A stretch of DNA of 64,000 nucleotides from Lentzea indica (lineage in GTDB: Bacteria; Actinomycetota; Actinomycetes; Mycobacteriales; Pseudonocardiaceae): the NCBI RefSeq assembly GCF_012184385.1, contig NZ_VSRL01000019.1:1-64000 (forward strand). The letters are read 5' to 3'. A program made the translations under genes and the position numbers. Shown here in pieces: positions 1 through 26,400 of this stretch; position 1 is the first letter of the stretch; each line of letters starts with the position of its first letter. The notes under the pieces are model-generated. The model made no database searches and was not told the DNA's origin. It saw only the letters and a program-made list of their open reading frames with translations.

Positions 1-1
1 C

Positions 2-58
2 AAGTACCGCAAGGACTTGCCGGCCGATCTGCACTCCTACCTGCCGAGCACGGCGTGA
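2..58 (+). CDS. 3' end of unidentified upstream gene (partial)
   Basis: An open frame enters from the left edge and ends with TGA at 56-58. Only 18 codons are visible (KYRKDLPADLHSYLPSTA), too few to assign a family. Its stop overlaps the GTG at 55-57 that opens the NB-ARC gene (GTGA, 4-bp overlap). This arrangement is typical of translationally coupled genes, so the two probably share a transcript. It could instead be the N-terminal half of the same regulator separated by a frameshift, because AfsR-type proteins usually carry a DNA-binding/BTAD region before the NB-ARC domain. Confidence 0.35.
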   Translation, partial: KYRKDLPADLHSYLPSTA

Positions 59-2047
59 TAGTCCACCGAGGACTCCGAGCCTTTCACTCGATCGTGTTCC
101 CTGAACCCGTTGTGGTGCCACGGCAGCTGCCAGGGGCGCCGTCGTCGTTCGTCGGCAGGCACGATGCGCTGGAACGCTTCGGGGGCCATCCGGGGATCTT
201 CGCGATCGCCGGTCCGGGCGGCATCGGCAAGACGTGGCTCGCGTTGCACTGGGCGCACGGCAACGCGGCACGCTTCCCGGACGGGCAGCTGTTCGTCGAC
301 CTGCGGGGGTTCGCCCCCGAGGCGGCGCCGATGCCACCCGAGGTCGCGTTGCGAGGATTCCTCGACGCGCTGGGCGTAGACCGATGTCCGGCCGACCTGC
401 ACGCCCAGACCGCGCTGTTCCGCAGCCTGGTGGTGGACCGGCGGATGCTGCTGGTGCTGGACAACGCCGCCGACACCGCCCAGGTCGTGCCGCTGCTGCC
501 GGGCGGTGAGAGCTGCACAGTCGTCGTGACCAGCCGCAGACGGCTGCCCGGCCTGGTCTCCGGGCACGGCGCCCGGCACCTCGCACTGGATCGGCTGCAG
601 GCCCCGGAATCCCGGGCTTTGCTCACCGACCGGCTCGGCTCGGCGCGGATCGCGGCCGACCCGGCAGCGGTGGGCGACCTCATCGTCCGGTGCGACGGCT
701 TTCCGCTGGCGCTCAGCGTTCTTGCCGGGGACGCGCTGGCCCATCCGGAGATGCCCCTGGCCAGGTTCGCCGAGGACTTGCGCGAGTTCGGTCCGGTCGC
801 GCTGGATGAGGACGATTCCGAGGCATGCCTGACCGCTGTGCTGTCGTGGTCGCTGCGCTGCCTGTCGCCCGAGCAGCTGCGGGCGTTCGATGCTGCTCGG
901 CATCGCGCCGGGAGCGGACATCGGCCTGGCCGCGGCGGCGGACCTGCTCGGGCTGACCGCAGTCGCGGCCCGCGCGTTGCTGAACCGGCTGGAAACCCTG
1001 TCGCTGCTCACTCGCTGCGCGCAGGGCCGCTACCGCATGCACAACCTCATCCGCGGCCACGCGGCCGTGCACGACATCGATCCGGCGCATCGCCTGGAAG
1101 CGCTGCGCCGAGTCGTCGACCACTACACCCGGACCGCGATCGAGGCCGATCGCCTCATCGACCCTTCACACGCGCTGGACCTCTACCCTCCAGACCCGTG
1201 CCGACTGTCCAGTGTGGACGACGCGACCACCTGGTTCCGCACCGAACACGCTAACCTGCTGGCCGCGCACGACACCGCGATCGCACATGACTGGCACCTC
1301 CTCGCGTGGGGTCTGACGTGGTCACTGCAGACCTTCCTGGCGCGGCGTTCGCCGATCTGGGACCGCCACGCCGTCCTGCTGGCCGCGACGGAGTCCGTCG
1401 AGCAGCTGGCCCACCCCGTACTCCGCGCGGTGTTCGTCCGGACGCTCGGCAACGTGTGTGCGGACCTCGGGCTGCACGAGGACACCGACCGGTACCTGAG
1501 CCACGCGCTCGAACTGGCGGAGGAGCTCCAGGACCCGTTGCAGCAGGCGCACGTCCACCGGGTGCTCGCCCGGGCCACCGCACTGCGCGGAGACGACGAG
1601 CGAGCCCTGGCGCACTCGGTCAGGTCGCTGGAGCTGTTCCGGATGGTGGGCGTGCCGGCCTGGACCGCCGGCGCCGCCAACAACGTCGGCTGGTTCGCCG
1701 CACTGACCGGCGACCTCGACACCGCCCGTGAGCACTGCTCGGCCGCGCTTGCTCTGTTCCGGGAGGCGGGCAACCTCCACGGCGAGGCCAACACGCTGGA
1801 CAGCCTCGGCTGGATCGCCCACCGGTCGGGCGACCACCTGGAGGCCGTCGACAAGCTGGGCCGCGCCGCCGTGCTGCTGCGTTCGACGGGCAGCCTGCTC
1901 GAAGCGGCCAACAGCCTCGCCAAGCTCGGTGACCCGCTCGCGGCACTCGGCAGGTCTGGTGAGGCACGTGCGGCCTGGGAGGAGGCGGCTGAGCTGTACC
2001 GGGCGCAGGGCCGCGGTGAGCAGGCCTCTGGGGCGTCGAAGCAGTAA
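55..2047 (+). CDS. AfsR-type NB-ARC/TPR transcriptional regulator, frameshifted
   Basis: Residues 26-280 form a STAND/NB-ARC ATPase. The entry motif PRQLPGAPSSFVGRHDAL is followed by the P-loop GPGGIGKT, Walker B MLLVLDNA and VVVTSRRRL. The frame then breaks. The second half, read from about 890 in frame 2, gives winged-helix and TPR repeats (TRYLSHALELAEEL-type helices, repeated A-x-N-N-x-G-W) to the stop at 2047. Reading GATGCTG at 889-895 as GATCTG (dropping G892) restores RAFDLLGIAPGADIG, which matches the usual junction of this family. The break is therefore a one-base insertion, either a real mutation or a sequencing error. No N-terminal SARP DNA-binding domain lies in the window. In this family ATP binding and TPR contacts modulate antibiotic-cluster activators; control of the adjacent NRPS operon is inferred from position only. 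Confidence 0.75.
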
Positions 2048-2049
2048 GC

Positions 2050-2845
2050 ATGATCGACGAGGGAATCGGGACGCTGGCATTCAGCGGCCGGTGCTCGACC
2101 GAGGACGACCAAGATCCGGAGACGTCGCGCGGCTGGCAGTTCGGCAACGCCCAGAAGTTCGTCGAGCCGCTCGGCGGAGCCATCGTCGAGGAGTTCTTCG
2201 ACGTCGGTCAGTCGCGGTCCGTGCCCTGGGATCGACGGCCCGATGCGGCGCGGTTGCTGGAAGCGCTGAAGGACCCCAACCGGGGCTGGACCGGCGTTGT
2301 GGTCGGCGAAGGCACGCGGTGTTGGTTCGGCAACCAGTTCTCGTTGATCGCACCCCGGTTCGAGGCCTGCGGAGTCGACCTCTGGGTTCCCCGAACTCGG
2401 CGGGAAGTTCGACGCCCGCAACCCATCGCACAAGATGCTGATGAGCGTGCTCGGCGGCATGAGCGAGTCGGAACGACAGCACGTACACGCGCGCGTTCGT
2501 GCAGCGATGGATGCCCAGGTGGTCAACGAGGGACGGCTGCAGCGCTGGTTTCTCGACCTCCAGACCGATGGCAACTACAAGATCCAGTCCGCTGGCACCG
2601 GACTCTGCCTCGACGTGTGGAGGGCGAGCACCGCCAACCAGGTCCCGCTGCAGCAGGGGTGGTGCAATGGCCACCCGCACCAGCGCTTCCAGCTCAGGAG
2701 AGTCGCGCACCGCCAGTTCGAGATCCGCCCGGCGCACGCACCGGACAAGTGCCTCGACGTCGCCTTCGGCAGCACCGCCGAAGGCGCTCGAGTCCAGCAG
2801 CACACGTGCGTGCGGCAGACGAACGAACTCTTCACCATCGTCGCG
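2050..2845 (+). pseudogene. Serine recombinase remnant fused to ricin-type lectin fragment
   Basis: The first part (2050-2543) resembles the resolvase domain of large serine recombinases: GRCSTEDDQDP (catalytic-Ser region), EEFFDVGQSRSVPW, LLEALKDPNRG, VVVGE, GNQFSLI, GVDLWVPELGG and LMSVLGGMSESER. One extra C in the run at 2389-2392 shifts the frame between LWVP and ELGG. Where the family continues into GGRPPYGY and its DNA-binding domain, this sequence changes after EGRLQ into a ricin/CBM13 beta-trefoil piece (2544-2845; YKIQSAGTGLCLDV, KCLDVAFG, VQQHTC). The recombinase is thus truncated, frameshifted and joined to unrelated lectin coding sequence. It cannot be an active integrase. It is best read as the scar of a deletion or insertion at the edge of the biosynthetic locus. 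Confidence 0.7.
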
Positions 2846-3140
2846 CCGCGAGCCACGACCTCGGGCACGGGGAGCCGTGTCCCGTGCCTGAGGTCATCTC
2901 CGACCAAGTGGCCGGCAGGACTGCTCCAAGATCGGCACCTCCGTGCAGGAGTCGTGATCGACCGATCGACTGAACTCCTGGTGCGGAATTCGGCTCGCAG
3001 TTCAGGGTGCTGGGTCAACGTTGTGCCGCCGACAGGCGACTCCGGTGGTGAACCCACCGACGAGCGCCCGCCATGGTTCCTCCTCGTTGACCGAGCAGCT
3101 CGCCGACGTGAGGTCGACGACCACCCGGATGTCCTGACCG

Positions 3141-3180
3141 GACCGGCTCCCGCCGCCGCTCCAGCGGCAGGGAGCCGGTC
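3141..3180 (-). terminator. Hairpin terminator after mbtH
   Basis: A perfect 11-bp inverted repeat, GACCGGCTCCC (3141-3151) and GGGAGCCGGTC (3170-3180), encloses a smaller GCCGCT/AGCGGC stem. It lies 64 bp beyond the stop of the last gene of the minus-strand NRPS operon, where a transcript end is expected. There is no T-tract, as is common for actinobacterial terminators. The rest of 2846-3243 shows no credible gene. Confidence 0.6.
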
Positions 3181-3243
3181 TGCGTTTCGCGGCTGGGACT
3201 CGGATCCAGTCGTTCTGGTGGTCCAAGACCCGGAAGGCCGACC

Positions 3244-3444
3244 TCAGGACTGGTCGGCCATCGCCTCGCGGAGGCTGCGCGGGCGCATGTCGGTCCACAC
3301 TTCGTCGACGTGGGCCGTGCACTCGTCCCTCGTGCCCCGGAAGCCGTCCGGCCGCCACCCCGCTGGGATCTCGCGGTCGGCGGGCCACAGCGAGTACTGC
3401 TCCTCGTCGTTGAGCAGCACCTGGTACTGGGCGTCCTCACTCAT
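3244..3444 (-). CDS. MbtH-family NRPS accessory protein
   Basis: This 66-aa protein has the MbtH signature: YQVLLNDEEQYSLWP at the N-terminus, the invariant Trp residues in SLWP, AGWRP and VDEVW, and the usual LREAMADQS-like end. MbtH proteins bind adenylation domains and are needed for solubility and aminoacyl-adenylate activity of many actinobacterial NRPSs. I chose the ATG at 3444-3442 because it overlaps the stop of the MFS gene by ATGA and gives the normal family length; an upstream extension in the same frame has no family similarity. It is the last gene of the operon and probably serves the ten A domains of the two megasynthases. Confidence 0.93.
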   Translation of the reverse strand: MSEDAQYQVLLNDEEQYSLWPADREIPAGWRPDGFRGTRDECTAHVDEVWTDMRPRSLREAMADQS

Positions 3445-4672
3445 TTGCGCGCGTCCTCTCGTTCTTCGGTCTCTTCGTGGTGCGGGAAGTTCCGCAGGCT
3501 CGGGCTGACGGTCGCCAGCAGCGCGATCAGCGCGATCGCGGTGCTGATCAGCAGGACTGTCTGGTTGCCGGGCAACGCCTCCATGAGCAGCCCGCCGAGT
3601 GCGGGGCCGGTGACGGCGGCGATGCCGAGCACCACGTTCATCACGCTGCTCAACCGGCCGCGCAGCTCGTCCGGGGTCAGCAGGAGTTGGTAGGTGCTGA
3701 TCGTGATGTTCGCCGTCGGTGCCAGCAGGGCCATGGCCGCGAAGACGGCGCCCATGAGATAGCCGTTGTGGATCACGATCGCCAGCGGGCACAGGACGGC
3801 GAGTGCCCAGAACACGCCGATGATCGACAGGTACGGCTTGAGCAGGCGGTGCAGCTGGGGAGCGACGAAGGCACCCAAGATGCCGCCCGCGCCGAACATC
3901 GCGGCCATGACGCCTATTTCGCCCGACGGCACGCCGCGTTGCTGTGCCAGGGCGATGATCACGATGTAGAACGCCGTGAAGAACAGGTTCAGTCCGACCG
4001 CGCAGAACGCGATGACTCGGATGAGGCGGTGCTGCCACATCCAGTGCAGCCCTTCCTGCACCTCGCGGCGAAGATTCGACTGGGGCGGGGTTTCGCGGCT
4101 GGGGCCGGGGATGCGGATGAACATCAGGAGCAGGAACGACGCGATGTGGGTGAGGGCCTGCAGGCCGAACGGCAGCCATGTCCGCAGCGCGAACAGGAAT
4201 CCGCCGAGTGTGGTTCCGGCCAGCCGACCGAGATAGCTGCGCCCCTCGTTCAACGCGATGGCGGTCGGCAGCTGCTCGTCGGACACCAGGCGGGGCAGGC
4301 TAGCCTCCTCCGCCGGCTCGAACAGCGCGGTGCAGACGCCGGTGACCACGGCCACGACGATCAGGTGCGCGATGCTGGGCGCGTTGAACCAGAGCGCGAC
4401 CACGAGGCTGCCGATCGCCACCGCCTGAGCGGCTTCGCAGGCGAGCATCACCTTCTTGCGGTCCCAACGGTCGACCAGCGCGCCGGCCGGCAGCCCGGCG
4501 ACCAGCTGGGCGGCCGCGTCCACGCCCAGCACGATGCCCGCGAGACCGGGAGAGCCGGTGAACGCCAGCACCAGCAACGGCAGGGCGATGGTCGTCGCGC
4601 TGATGCCGACCTCGGACAGCGCCTGACCGATCCACAGCAGCCGGTAGTCCCGGTTCTTGGTCAGCGGCCTGG

Positions 4673-4676
<4 letters not shown>
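3441..4676 (-). CDS. MFS exporter of the NRPS operon
   Basis: The 411-aa polytopic protein resembles the enterobactin-exporter/MFS_3 group. The N-terminus [16 protein letters not shown] leads into helix 1, and the loop 2-3 motif [14 protein letters not shown] is the MFS motif A. About twelve hydrophobic segments follow, and the C-terminus is charged ([13 protein letters not shown]). It overlaps the NRPS-2 stop by 4 bp (ATGA, 4673-4676) and overlaps mbtH by 4 bp at its other end, so translation is coupled to both. The likely role is efflux of the finished peptide and self-protection. Substrate specificity is inferred from context only. Confidence 0.9.
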
Positions 4677-18657
<13,981 letters not shown>

Positions 18658-21600
18658 CCGCCGCGTCACCAGCCGTGGCGGGCGCCCCTGCACGATTCCC
18701 GCGTACTGCTCGCACACCTCCTCGAAGATCTGCCCCATGCTCCAGCCGTCGAACAGGAGGTGGTGCGCTGTCCACACCAGCACGACCTCGTCACCGGACA
18801 CCCGGACGATCGTGGCGCGCATGAGCGGCGCGGTGCGCAGGTCCAGTTCCTCCTGGCCGGGGATGTCGCCGTCGGTGTAACGCACCGGGACGGTGGCGCG
18901 GGAGTACACCACCTGCAACGGTTGCTCGACCCCTTCCCACACGGGTGCGCTGCGCAATGCGGGCGTGCGGTCGACGACCCGTTGCAACGCCTTCCCGAGC
19001 GCCAGCGGGTCGGTGACACCGGCCAGCCGCAGACAGGACCGGTTGTGGTAAGTGTCGCTGTCGACGAGGCTGTGGAACAACATGCCTGCCTGCAGCGGGG
19101 TGAGCGGGTAGATGTCCTCGACCGCGCGGCTCGCGATCCGGTCGACCTGGTCCTGCGTGAGCCGGGCGAGCGGGAAGTCGGACGGCGTGCGGCCGAAGGC
19201 GTCCGGATGGGCGCAGTGTTCGACGATTTCCCGCAGCGCCACCATCATCCGCTCAGCGAGGTGCCGCACAGTCTGCTCGTCGTGCACGTTCTCGCTGTAG
19301 TGCCAGGTGAGTTCGAGCTCGCCATTCGCCACGAGTCCCGTGACGTCGATCAGATAGGTGCGCGGCGATTCCGGCGTGATGTCCTGGCCCGTGTCGTCGC
19401 GCCCGCCACCGCCATCCCACTGGCCGTGGTAGTTGAAGCTGATCCCCGGCTGGGGCGCGTCTCGCAGTTCCCCGTGGAGATAACGGAGTGCGCCGTAGCT
19501 CAGGCCGCGGTGCGGCACCGCCCGCAACTGCTCCTTGATGGACTTGATCGTCTCGGCCCAGCCGTCCGGGACGGTGAGGGTCAGCGGGTACTCCGAGGTG
19601 AACCAGCCGATGGTCCGGCTGAGGTCGGCGCCGTCGATGATCTCCTCGCGGCCGTGGCCCTCCATGCCGATGAGGACCCGGTCGCACTGCGTCCACTCGG
19701 ACAGGACCCGGCCGAGTGCGCTGAGCAGCACGTCGTTGATCTGCGTGCGGTAGACGTCCGGGACCAGGCGCAGCAGTGCATCCGTCTCGGCGGACCCGAG
19801 CTTGAGCGAGACCGTGTGCGTCGAACCTGCGGTGTTCGGACCGGTGTGGTCGACGGGGAGGCCGGCGTCGCCGATGCCTTGCCAGTACGGCAGATCGGCG
19901 GAGAAGTCGTGTTCGGCCAGGCGGCATGCCCACTCGCCTAACGAGGTGGTCGTGGGAGGCAGCGCCCGTCCTTCGTAGGCAGCCTGGACGTCTTCGAGCA
20001 GAATGCGCCACGAGACGCTGTCGATCACCAGGTGGTGCACGGTCAGCACCAGGTGGTTCCCGCGTAGCTCGGCCCGCAACAGCGGTCCGTTCTCGATGTC
20101 GAGCGCATGAGTTCCGAAGACGTCAGCGGTCTCTTCCGGAACGACGTCCTGCACGCCATCGCGGAACCTCATCCGCAACGCCTCGTGATGCGCGACGACC
20201 GTTCGCACGGCACGGCGCAGCCTGTCCTCGTCGACGTCCTGCGGCAGCTCCATGCCCAGCGACATCGTGAAGAGCCCGCTGATGCCCGAGTCGTCGAAGA
20301 ACCAGCGCTGAATCGGGGTGAGCGGCGCCGGGCCCTCGACCGTGCGGTGCTCGATCGCTGCTACCGCGCCGGTGGGTAGGCCGGCGATCCTCTGGTGCAG
20401 GAAGATGTCCTTCGACGTCAGGCGCAGCCCGGCCTGGCGGGCGCGGGACACGACCTGGATGCTCAGGATCGAGTCCCCTCCCAGCGCGAAGAAGTTGTCC
20501 TCCACGCCGACCCGGTCGACACCCAGCACGTCGGCCCAGATCTCGGCGAGCACCCGTTCGGAGTCGGTGCGTGGTGCGGTGTAGGCGTCCTGCCGCAGGT
20601 CGGGTTCGGGCAACGCGCGCCGGTCGATCTTGCCGCTGGGCGTGAGCGGGACTGCGTCGATGGTGACGAAGGCGGACGGGATCATGTAGTCGGGCAGCAG
20701 GTCCTTGAGCCACGCGCGGCAGTCGACGGGTTCGGTCTGGACGGTGTAGGCGACGAGCCGGTTGTCGCGGGCGATCACCACAGCGTCGGTGATGGCGGAG
20801 TGTTTGCGCAGCGCGGTTTCGACTTCGCCGGGTTCGATGCGGTGGCCGCGGATCTTGACCTGGTCGTCGATGCGGCCGAGGTACTCGACAGTGCCGTCGG
20901 TGGTCCAGCGGGCGCGGTCGCCGGTGGCGTACATGCGGCTGCCAGGCGGGCCGAAAGGGTTGGCCGGGAACCGATCCGCGGTCAGCCCCGGCCGGTCGAG
21001 GTAGCCGCGGGCGAGTTGGGCGCCGGCTAAGTACAGCTGGCCGGGCACGCCGACCGGCACCGGGTTGAGCCGGTGGTCGAGGATGTGGGCTTGGAGGTTG
21101 GCGAGTGGTTCGCCGATGTGGGGTCGAGTGCCGGTGACGCGGCACGACAGTGCGTCGATGGTGCATTCGGTGGGGCCGTAGAAGTTGTGGCTCTCGGTCG
21201 TTGAGGTGGCCAGCTCGGTCCAGAGCGACTCGGTGAGTGCTTCGCCGCCGAGCATGAGGATCTGTGGCCGGTGGCTGAGCAGCCCGGCCGGGATGAGCTG
21301 TTGCAGCCAAGATGGTGTCAGGTCGAGGAAGTCGATGTGGTTCTGTCCGACGTAGCGGGCGAGGGCGTCGGCGTCGCGTCGGGTGTCGTCGTCGATGAGG
21401 TGGAGCTCGTGGCCGTCGGCCATGAGCAGTGGTCCTTCGAGTGAAGTGTCGAAGGAGAACACCGCGGTGGTCGCCACCCGCAGCCTGCCGCGGTCGGCGA
21501 GGAAGTCGTTGCGGTGGTTGAAGAGCAGGTTGACCAGGTTGCGGTGCTCGACCAGCACACCCTTCGGCACACCGGTCGAGCCGGAGGTGTAGATGGCATA

Positions 21601-23400
21601 GGCGGAGTTGTCCGGACGCAAGCCGGTCACCGGGTTGGTGTCCGGTTGTTCGCCGTGTTCGATGGTGTCGAGCACGACGGCCGGCTTGGCGTCCCCGAGC
21701 AGGAACCGGACCCGCTCGGGTGGCAGGGTGGGGTCGACCGGTAGGTAGACACCTCCTGCCTTGAGCACCGCGAGGAACGCGATGATCATCTCGTGGGATC
21801 GCGGGAGTGCCAGTGCGACGGTCTTCTCCGGGCCGACGCCGAGATCGATCAGGTGGTGGGCGAGCCGGTTGGCCCGAGCGTTGAGTTCGGCGAAGGTCAG
21901 CCGGATGTCGCGGAACACCAGCGCCGTCTCCTCCGGCGTCCGTTCGACCTGCTGCTCGAACAGCTGCGGGTAGGTCAGCGCGGGCACATCGAGTCGTACA
22001 CCGTGTGCCACAACAACATCCGTGGGCAGAGCGGTCGTCGCCAGCGTGCGCTCGGGACGGCTCGTGACGGCGTCGAGGAGAGCGACGAGGTGGTTCGCCA
22101 TCCGCTCGATGGTGCTCGCCTCGAACAGGTCGGTGTTGTACTCGATTGCACCGGACAACTGGCCGTGCTGCTCCTGGAACTCCAGCGACAGGTCGAACGT
22201 GGCCGACCGGCCCGGCACGTCGACCGGCTCGGCCCGCAACCCGGTGAACCCTGGCGTCTCGGGTGTGGCGTTGTGCAGCAACACCATCACGTCGAACAGC
22301 GGGTTGCGGCTCGGGTCGCGGTCGCGCTGCACCGCGTCGACCACCCGGTCCAGCGGTGTCTCGTCGTGCGCGAACGCGTCCAGCACGATGCCGTTCACCC
22401 GATGCAACAGCTCGCGGAACGTCAGCCGGTCGTCGACCTGCGAGCGCAGCACCACGGTGTTGACGAAGAAGCCGACGGTCCGCTGGACCTCCGGCCGGTT
22501 GCGGCCGGACGTGACGGTGCCGACCGCGACGTCGTCCTGGCCCGCGTACCGCGCGAGCAACACCTGGCAGGCCGCCACGAGACCGGCGAACAAGGTCGTG
22601 TCGGCGGACCTGGCCAGCTCAGCGAGGCGAGTGGTGACGCCGGCGGGCACCGTGAACCCGTGTGTCGCACCGTTGGACGTGCGCACCGCAGGCCGGGGCC
22701 GGTCGGTCGGCAGCTCCAGCGGTGCGACACCGGACAGCTGCCTGATCCAGTACGTCAGCGCCGCGTCGGACGGGCGCTTCCGTTGCCACGCCGCGAAATC
22801 CACGTACTGCACCGCGACCGCGGGTGGTTCGGTGCCGTTGTAGAGCGCGGCCAGTTCGTCCAGCAGCACGCCCATCGACCAGCCGTCAGTGACGATGTGG
22901 TGCGCGGTGAGAAGCAGGACGTGATCGTTCTCCGCGACGCGCACCAGCAGGGCGCGGAACAGCGGACCGTGCCGGAGGTCGAACGGCCGGGAGTACTCGG
23001 CCAGGAGCACCTCGTTCAGGTCATCGGTGAGGTCCGTGACCGGCACCGGCAGCTCGCCGGCCGGATGCACCACCTGCACCGGCTGCCCGTCCAGCTCGTC
23101 GAACGTGGCGCGCAACGACTCGTGCCGGGCGTACAGCGTCCACAGGGCATCGGTCAGTCGTGGCACGTCCAGCGCTCCGGACAGCCGCAGTGCCAGGCCG
23201 CTGTTGTATTCGGCGCCGCCGGGCTGGAACTCGTGGAGGAACCACAGCCGCTGCTGCGAGAACGACAGCGGTAGTGCGCCGGAGCGGTCGGCCGGCGCGA
23301 TGGTGTCGGACTGCCCGTTTTTCCCGGCCAGCCTGCGCCGCAGCTGCTCCCGCAGGTCCTCCGGTAGCGCGGAGATGCGGCTCTGCTTCGATGACGGCAT
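18658..23400 (-). CDS. NRPS-2, upstream segment: module 6 (C-A-T-E) and start of C7
   Basis: The ATG at 23400 has GGAGA about 9 nt upstream and lies 15 bp after the NRPS-1 stop. A short polar N-terminus ([17 protein letters not shown]) may be a docking segment accepting from NRPS-1. Domains: C6 LCL ([20 protein letters not shown] at 22.89 kb), A6 (22.0-20.6; pocket DTEDMGFID), T6 (LGGDSI at 20.47), E6 (20.3-19.2; EGHGRE, RTIGWFT) and C7 DCL ([23 protein letters not shown] at 18.76). C6 is LCL, as expected after module 5, which has no E; C7 is DCL, as expected after E6. The E6 active-site motif is HHLVIDS rather than HHLVIDG. At about 18657 one base is missing: inserting one base in GGCGTTCC restores [11 protein letters not shown]. 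The intact gene would encode 6242 aa. Confidence 0.92.
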
Positions 23401-23415
23401 TTGTTCGCGTCTCCT

Positions 23416-26400
23416 TCAGAGTTCCGGTGTGTTGCCGTCACCGAGGGCAACCTGTTCCAGTTCCAGCAGGACCAGCTCCTCGACCAGCTCCGCGAGCGCG
23501 GCGACGGTCCGCGTGGCCAGCACGTCCCGCGGCGTCAGTGCCACGTCGAACACCGCCATCGCCTTCGACGAGACGTGCAGGCTACGGATCGAGTCGCCGC
23601 CCAGCGCGAAGAAGTTGTCCTCGACGCCGACCGGTGCCACGCCGAGCACCTCGGCCCAGATGCCGGCGAGCACCTGTTCGGTGTCGGTGCGCGGCGCCAC
23701 GTACTCCGAGACCGTTGCACCGGTCGGGTCCGGCAGTGCTGACCGGTCGAGCTTTCCGTTCGGTGTCAACGGGAAGCTGTCGAGCAACACGAACGCCGAC
23801 GGCACCATGTAGTCCGGCAGGGACTGTTCGAGGTGCGAACGCAGCTCCTCCACCGACGGATGGTTCCGCGACGGCACCAGGTAGGCGACGAGTCGCTTGT
23901 GCCCGTCGTCCTCGCGTGCGACCACGACGGCGTCACCGAACGCGCGCAGAAGAGCCTCGATCTCACCCAGCTCCACCCGGAACCCGCGGATCTTCACCTG
24001 GTGGTCGGTCCTGCCGACGAACATCAGCTCGCCGTCCGGCGTCCACTTGACCAGGTCGCCGGTGGCGTACATGCGCTCGCCCGGCGTTCCGTAAGGGTTG
24101 GGGAGGAACCGTTGTGCGGTGAGTCCTGGCCGGTTGAGGTAGCCGCGGGCGAGGCCGGCTCCGGCCACGTACAGCTCGCCGGGCACGCCGACGGGCACCG
24201 GCTGGAGATCACGGTCCAGCACGTACGTCCTGGTGTTCGGGACGGGTTTGCCGATGGGCGGAACACCGATCTGCGACAGCGGTCCGCTCCAGCTGGTGAC
24301 CACAGTGGACTCGGTCGGCCCGTAGGCGTTGATCATGCGCCGGCCGGGTGCCCAGCGGTGGACCAGCTCGGCGGTGCACGCGTCACCGCCGACGACCAGC
24401 GTGCGGAACCGGGGAAGTGCGGCAGCAGGCACCGTCGCCAGCGCCGCCGGAGGGATCAGCGCGTGCGTGACCCCGAACCGCTCGATCACCTCGGCGAGGT
24501 GCTCACCGAGCAGCGGACCGGGTGGCGGCACGACCAGTGCCGCTCCCGCGGGCAGTGACATGCACAGTTCGAGCACTGAGGCGTCGAAGCTGGGGGAGGA
24601 GAACTGGAGAACGCGGTCGCCCGGCTGGACCTGGAAGTGGTCGATCTCCGCGGCGGAGAAGCTCGCGAGACCCTGATGGGTCACGACGACGCCCTTCGGC
24701 TTGCCGGTCGATCCCGAGGTGTAGATGACGTACGCGGGCTGTGCCGGCAGTGGCCGGACAGCGACCGGACCGTCCTCAGTGGAGTGTTCGGCGGCGGCGA
24801 TCTCCTCGGTGACGACCAGCACCGGCTTGGCGTCGCCGAGCATGAAGGTGATGCGCTCCGCCGGGTAGTCGGGGTCGATCGGCAGGAGCGCCGCGCCGGT
24901 CTTCGCCACGGCGAGCTGGGCGACCACGATCTCGACCGAGCGCCGCAGTACCAGCGCGACGATGCGCTCGGGGCCTGCGCCGCGGAGGATCAGCCAGTGT
25001 GCCAACCGGTTCGCGCGCCGGTCCAGCTCGGCGTAGCTGATCCGGGTGTCGCCGGCGATCACCGCGGGCAGGTCCGGTGTCCGCGCGACCTGTGCCTCGA
25101 ACAGCTCGGCCAGCGTGGCGGGCGCGACATCGACCGCGGTGTCGTTCCACTGGACGAGCAGCTGCGTCCGTTCGCTCTCGGGCAGTACCTCGACCTGTTC
25201 GCTGGGCAAGGATTCGAGCAGGTACACCAGATGCCCGGCCATCCGCTCGATGGTCGCCGCGTCGAACAGGTCCGGGTCGTAGCCCAGCTCGATCGACAGC
25301 CGCGCACCCGGACTGACCACCACGGTGAGCGGGTAGTTGGTCGTCTCGAACGCCTGCAGCTCCCGCAGCCGCAGCCCGTGCGTCTGCGCGGCCTCGTCGT
25401 TGATCGGGTAGTTCTCGAACACCACGATGCTGTCGAACAGGTTCACACCGCACCAGTTCTGCAGCTGCGCCAGCGACACGAAGTCGAACCTGCGCGCCTC
25501 GGCCTGTGCGTCCTGGAGCTTGCGCAGCCACTCCACGACGTCGCTGTCGCCGACCTGGACCCGCACCGGCAGCGTGTTGATGAAGATGCCGGTGATGTCG
25601 TCGACGCCGGGAATGTCGGCGGGACGGCCGGACACCGTGGCGCCGAAGCACACGTCGCGTTGCCCGCTGTAGCGCGACAACAGCAACGCCCACGCGCCCT
25701 GCACGACCGCGTTCAACGTCAGCTGCCTGCGCTTGGCGAACTCGTACAGCCCGCCTGGGTCCACATCGAGCACCAGCCATTCGGACGAGCGGGTGGTGTG
25801 GGTGGCGGCGGGCATCCGGTCGTACGGCAGGGCGGTCGGCGTGTCGAAGCCCGACAACACCTGCCGCCAGTGCGCCTCGGCCTGGATTTCGTCGCGACGG
25901 CTCAGCCAGTCGAGGTAGTCGCGGAACGCAGGGCGGTGTGGCAACGGCGCCCCGGCGTGCGCGGCGAACACGTCGGTCAGCACCTGGAAGACGCTCCAGC
26001 CGTCCAGCAGCACGTGGTGGAACGTCCACAGCACCTGCACCTCGTTGCCCGGCAAGCGCGCGAGCGTCACCCTCATCAGGGGCGCCTCGCCGAGGTCGAT
26101 GCCTTCGGCGCGGTCGCGGGCGAGCAACGCCGGTAGCTCGTCCTCCCGGTTCGCGGTGGTCCAGTCGAGGTGGCGGACCGGCACGGTGACCGCCCGCCGC
26201 ACCACCTGCAGAGGTGTGTCCTCCCAGACGATCTGGCTGCGCAGCACGGGTGTCTGGTCCACGACCCGCTGCCACGCCGCGGCGAGCACTCGCGGATCGG
26301 GCACCCCGCCGAGCACGAACGTGGCCTGCTCGAAGTACAGGCCCTGCTCGCCCTGCGACAACCCGTGGAAGACCATGCCCGCCTGCATGGGCGTGAGCGG

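Noticed and set aside
2050-2845. Active integrase marking a mobile genomic island with attachment sites
   Set aside because: The recombinase is truncated and frameshifted, lacks its DNA-binding domain, and no tRNA or direct-repeat pair is visible nearby.
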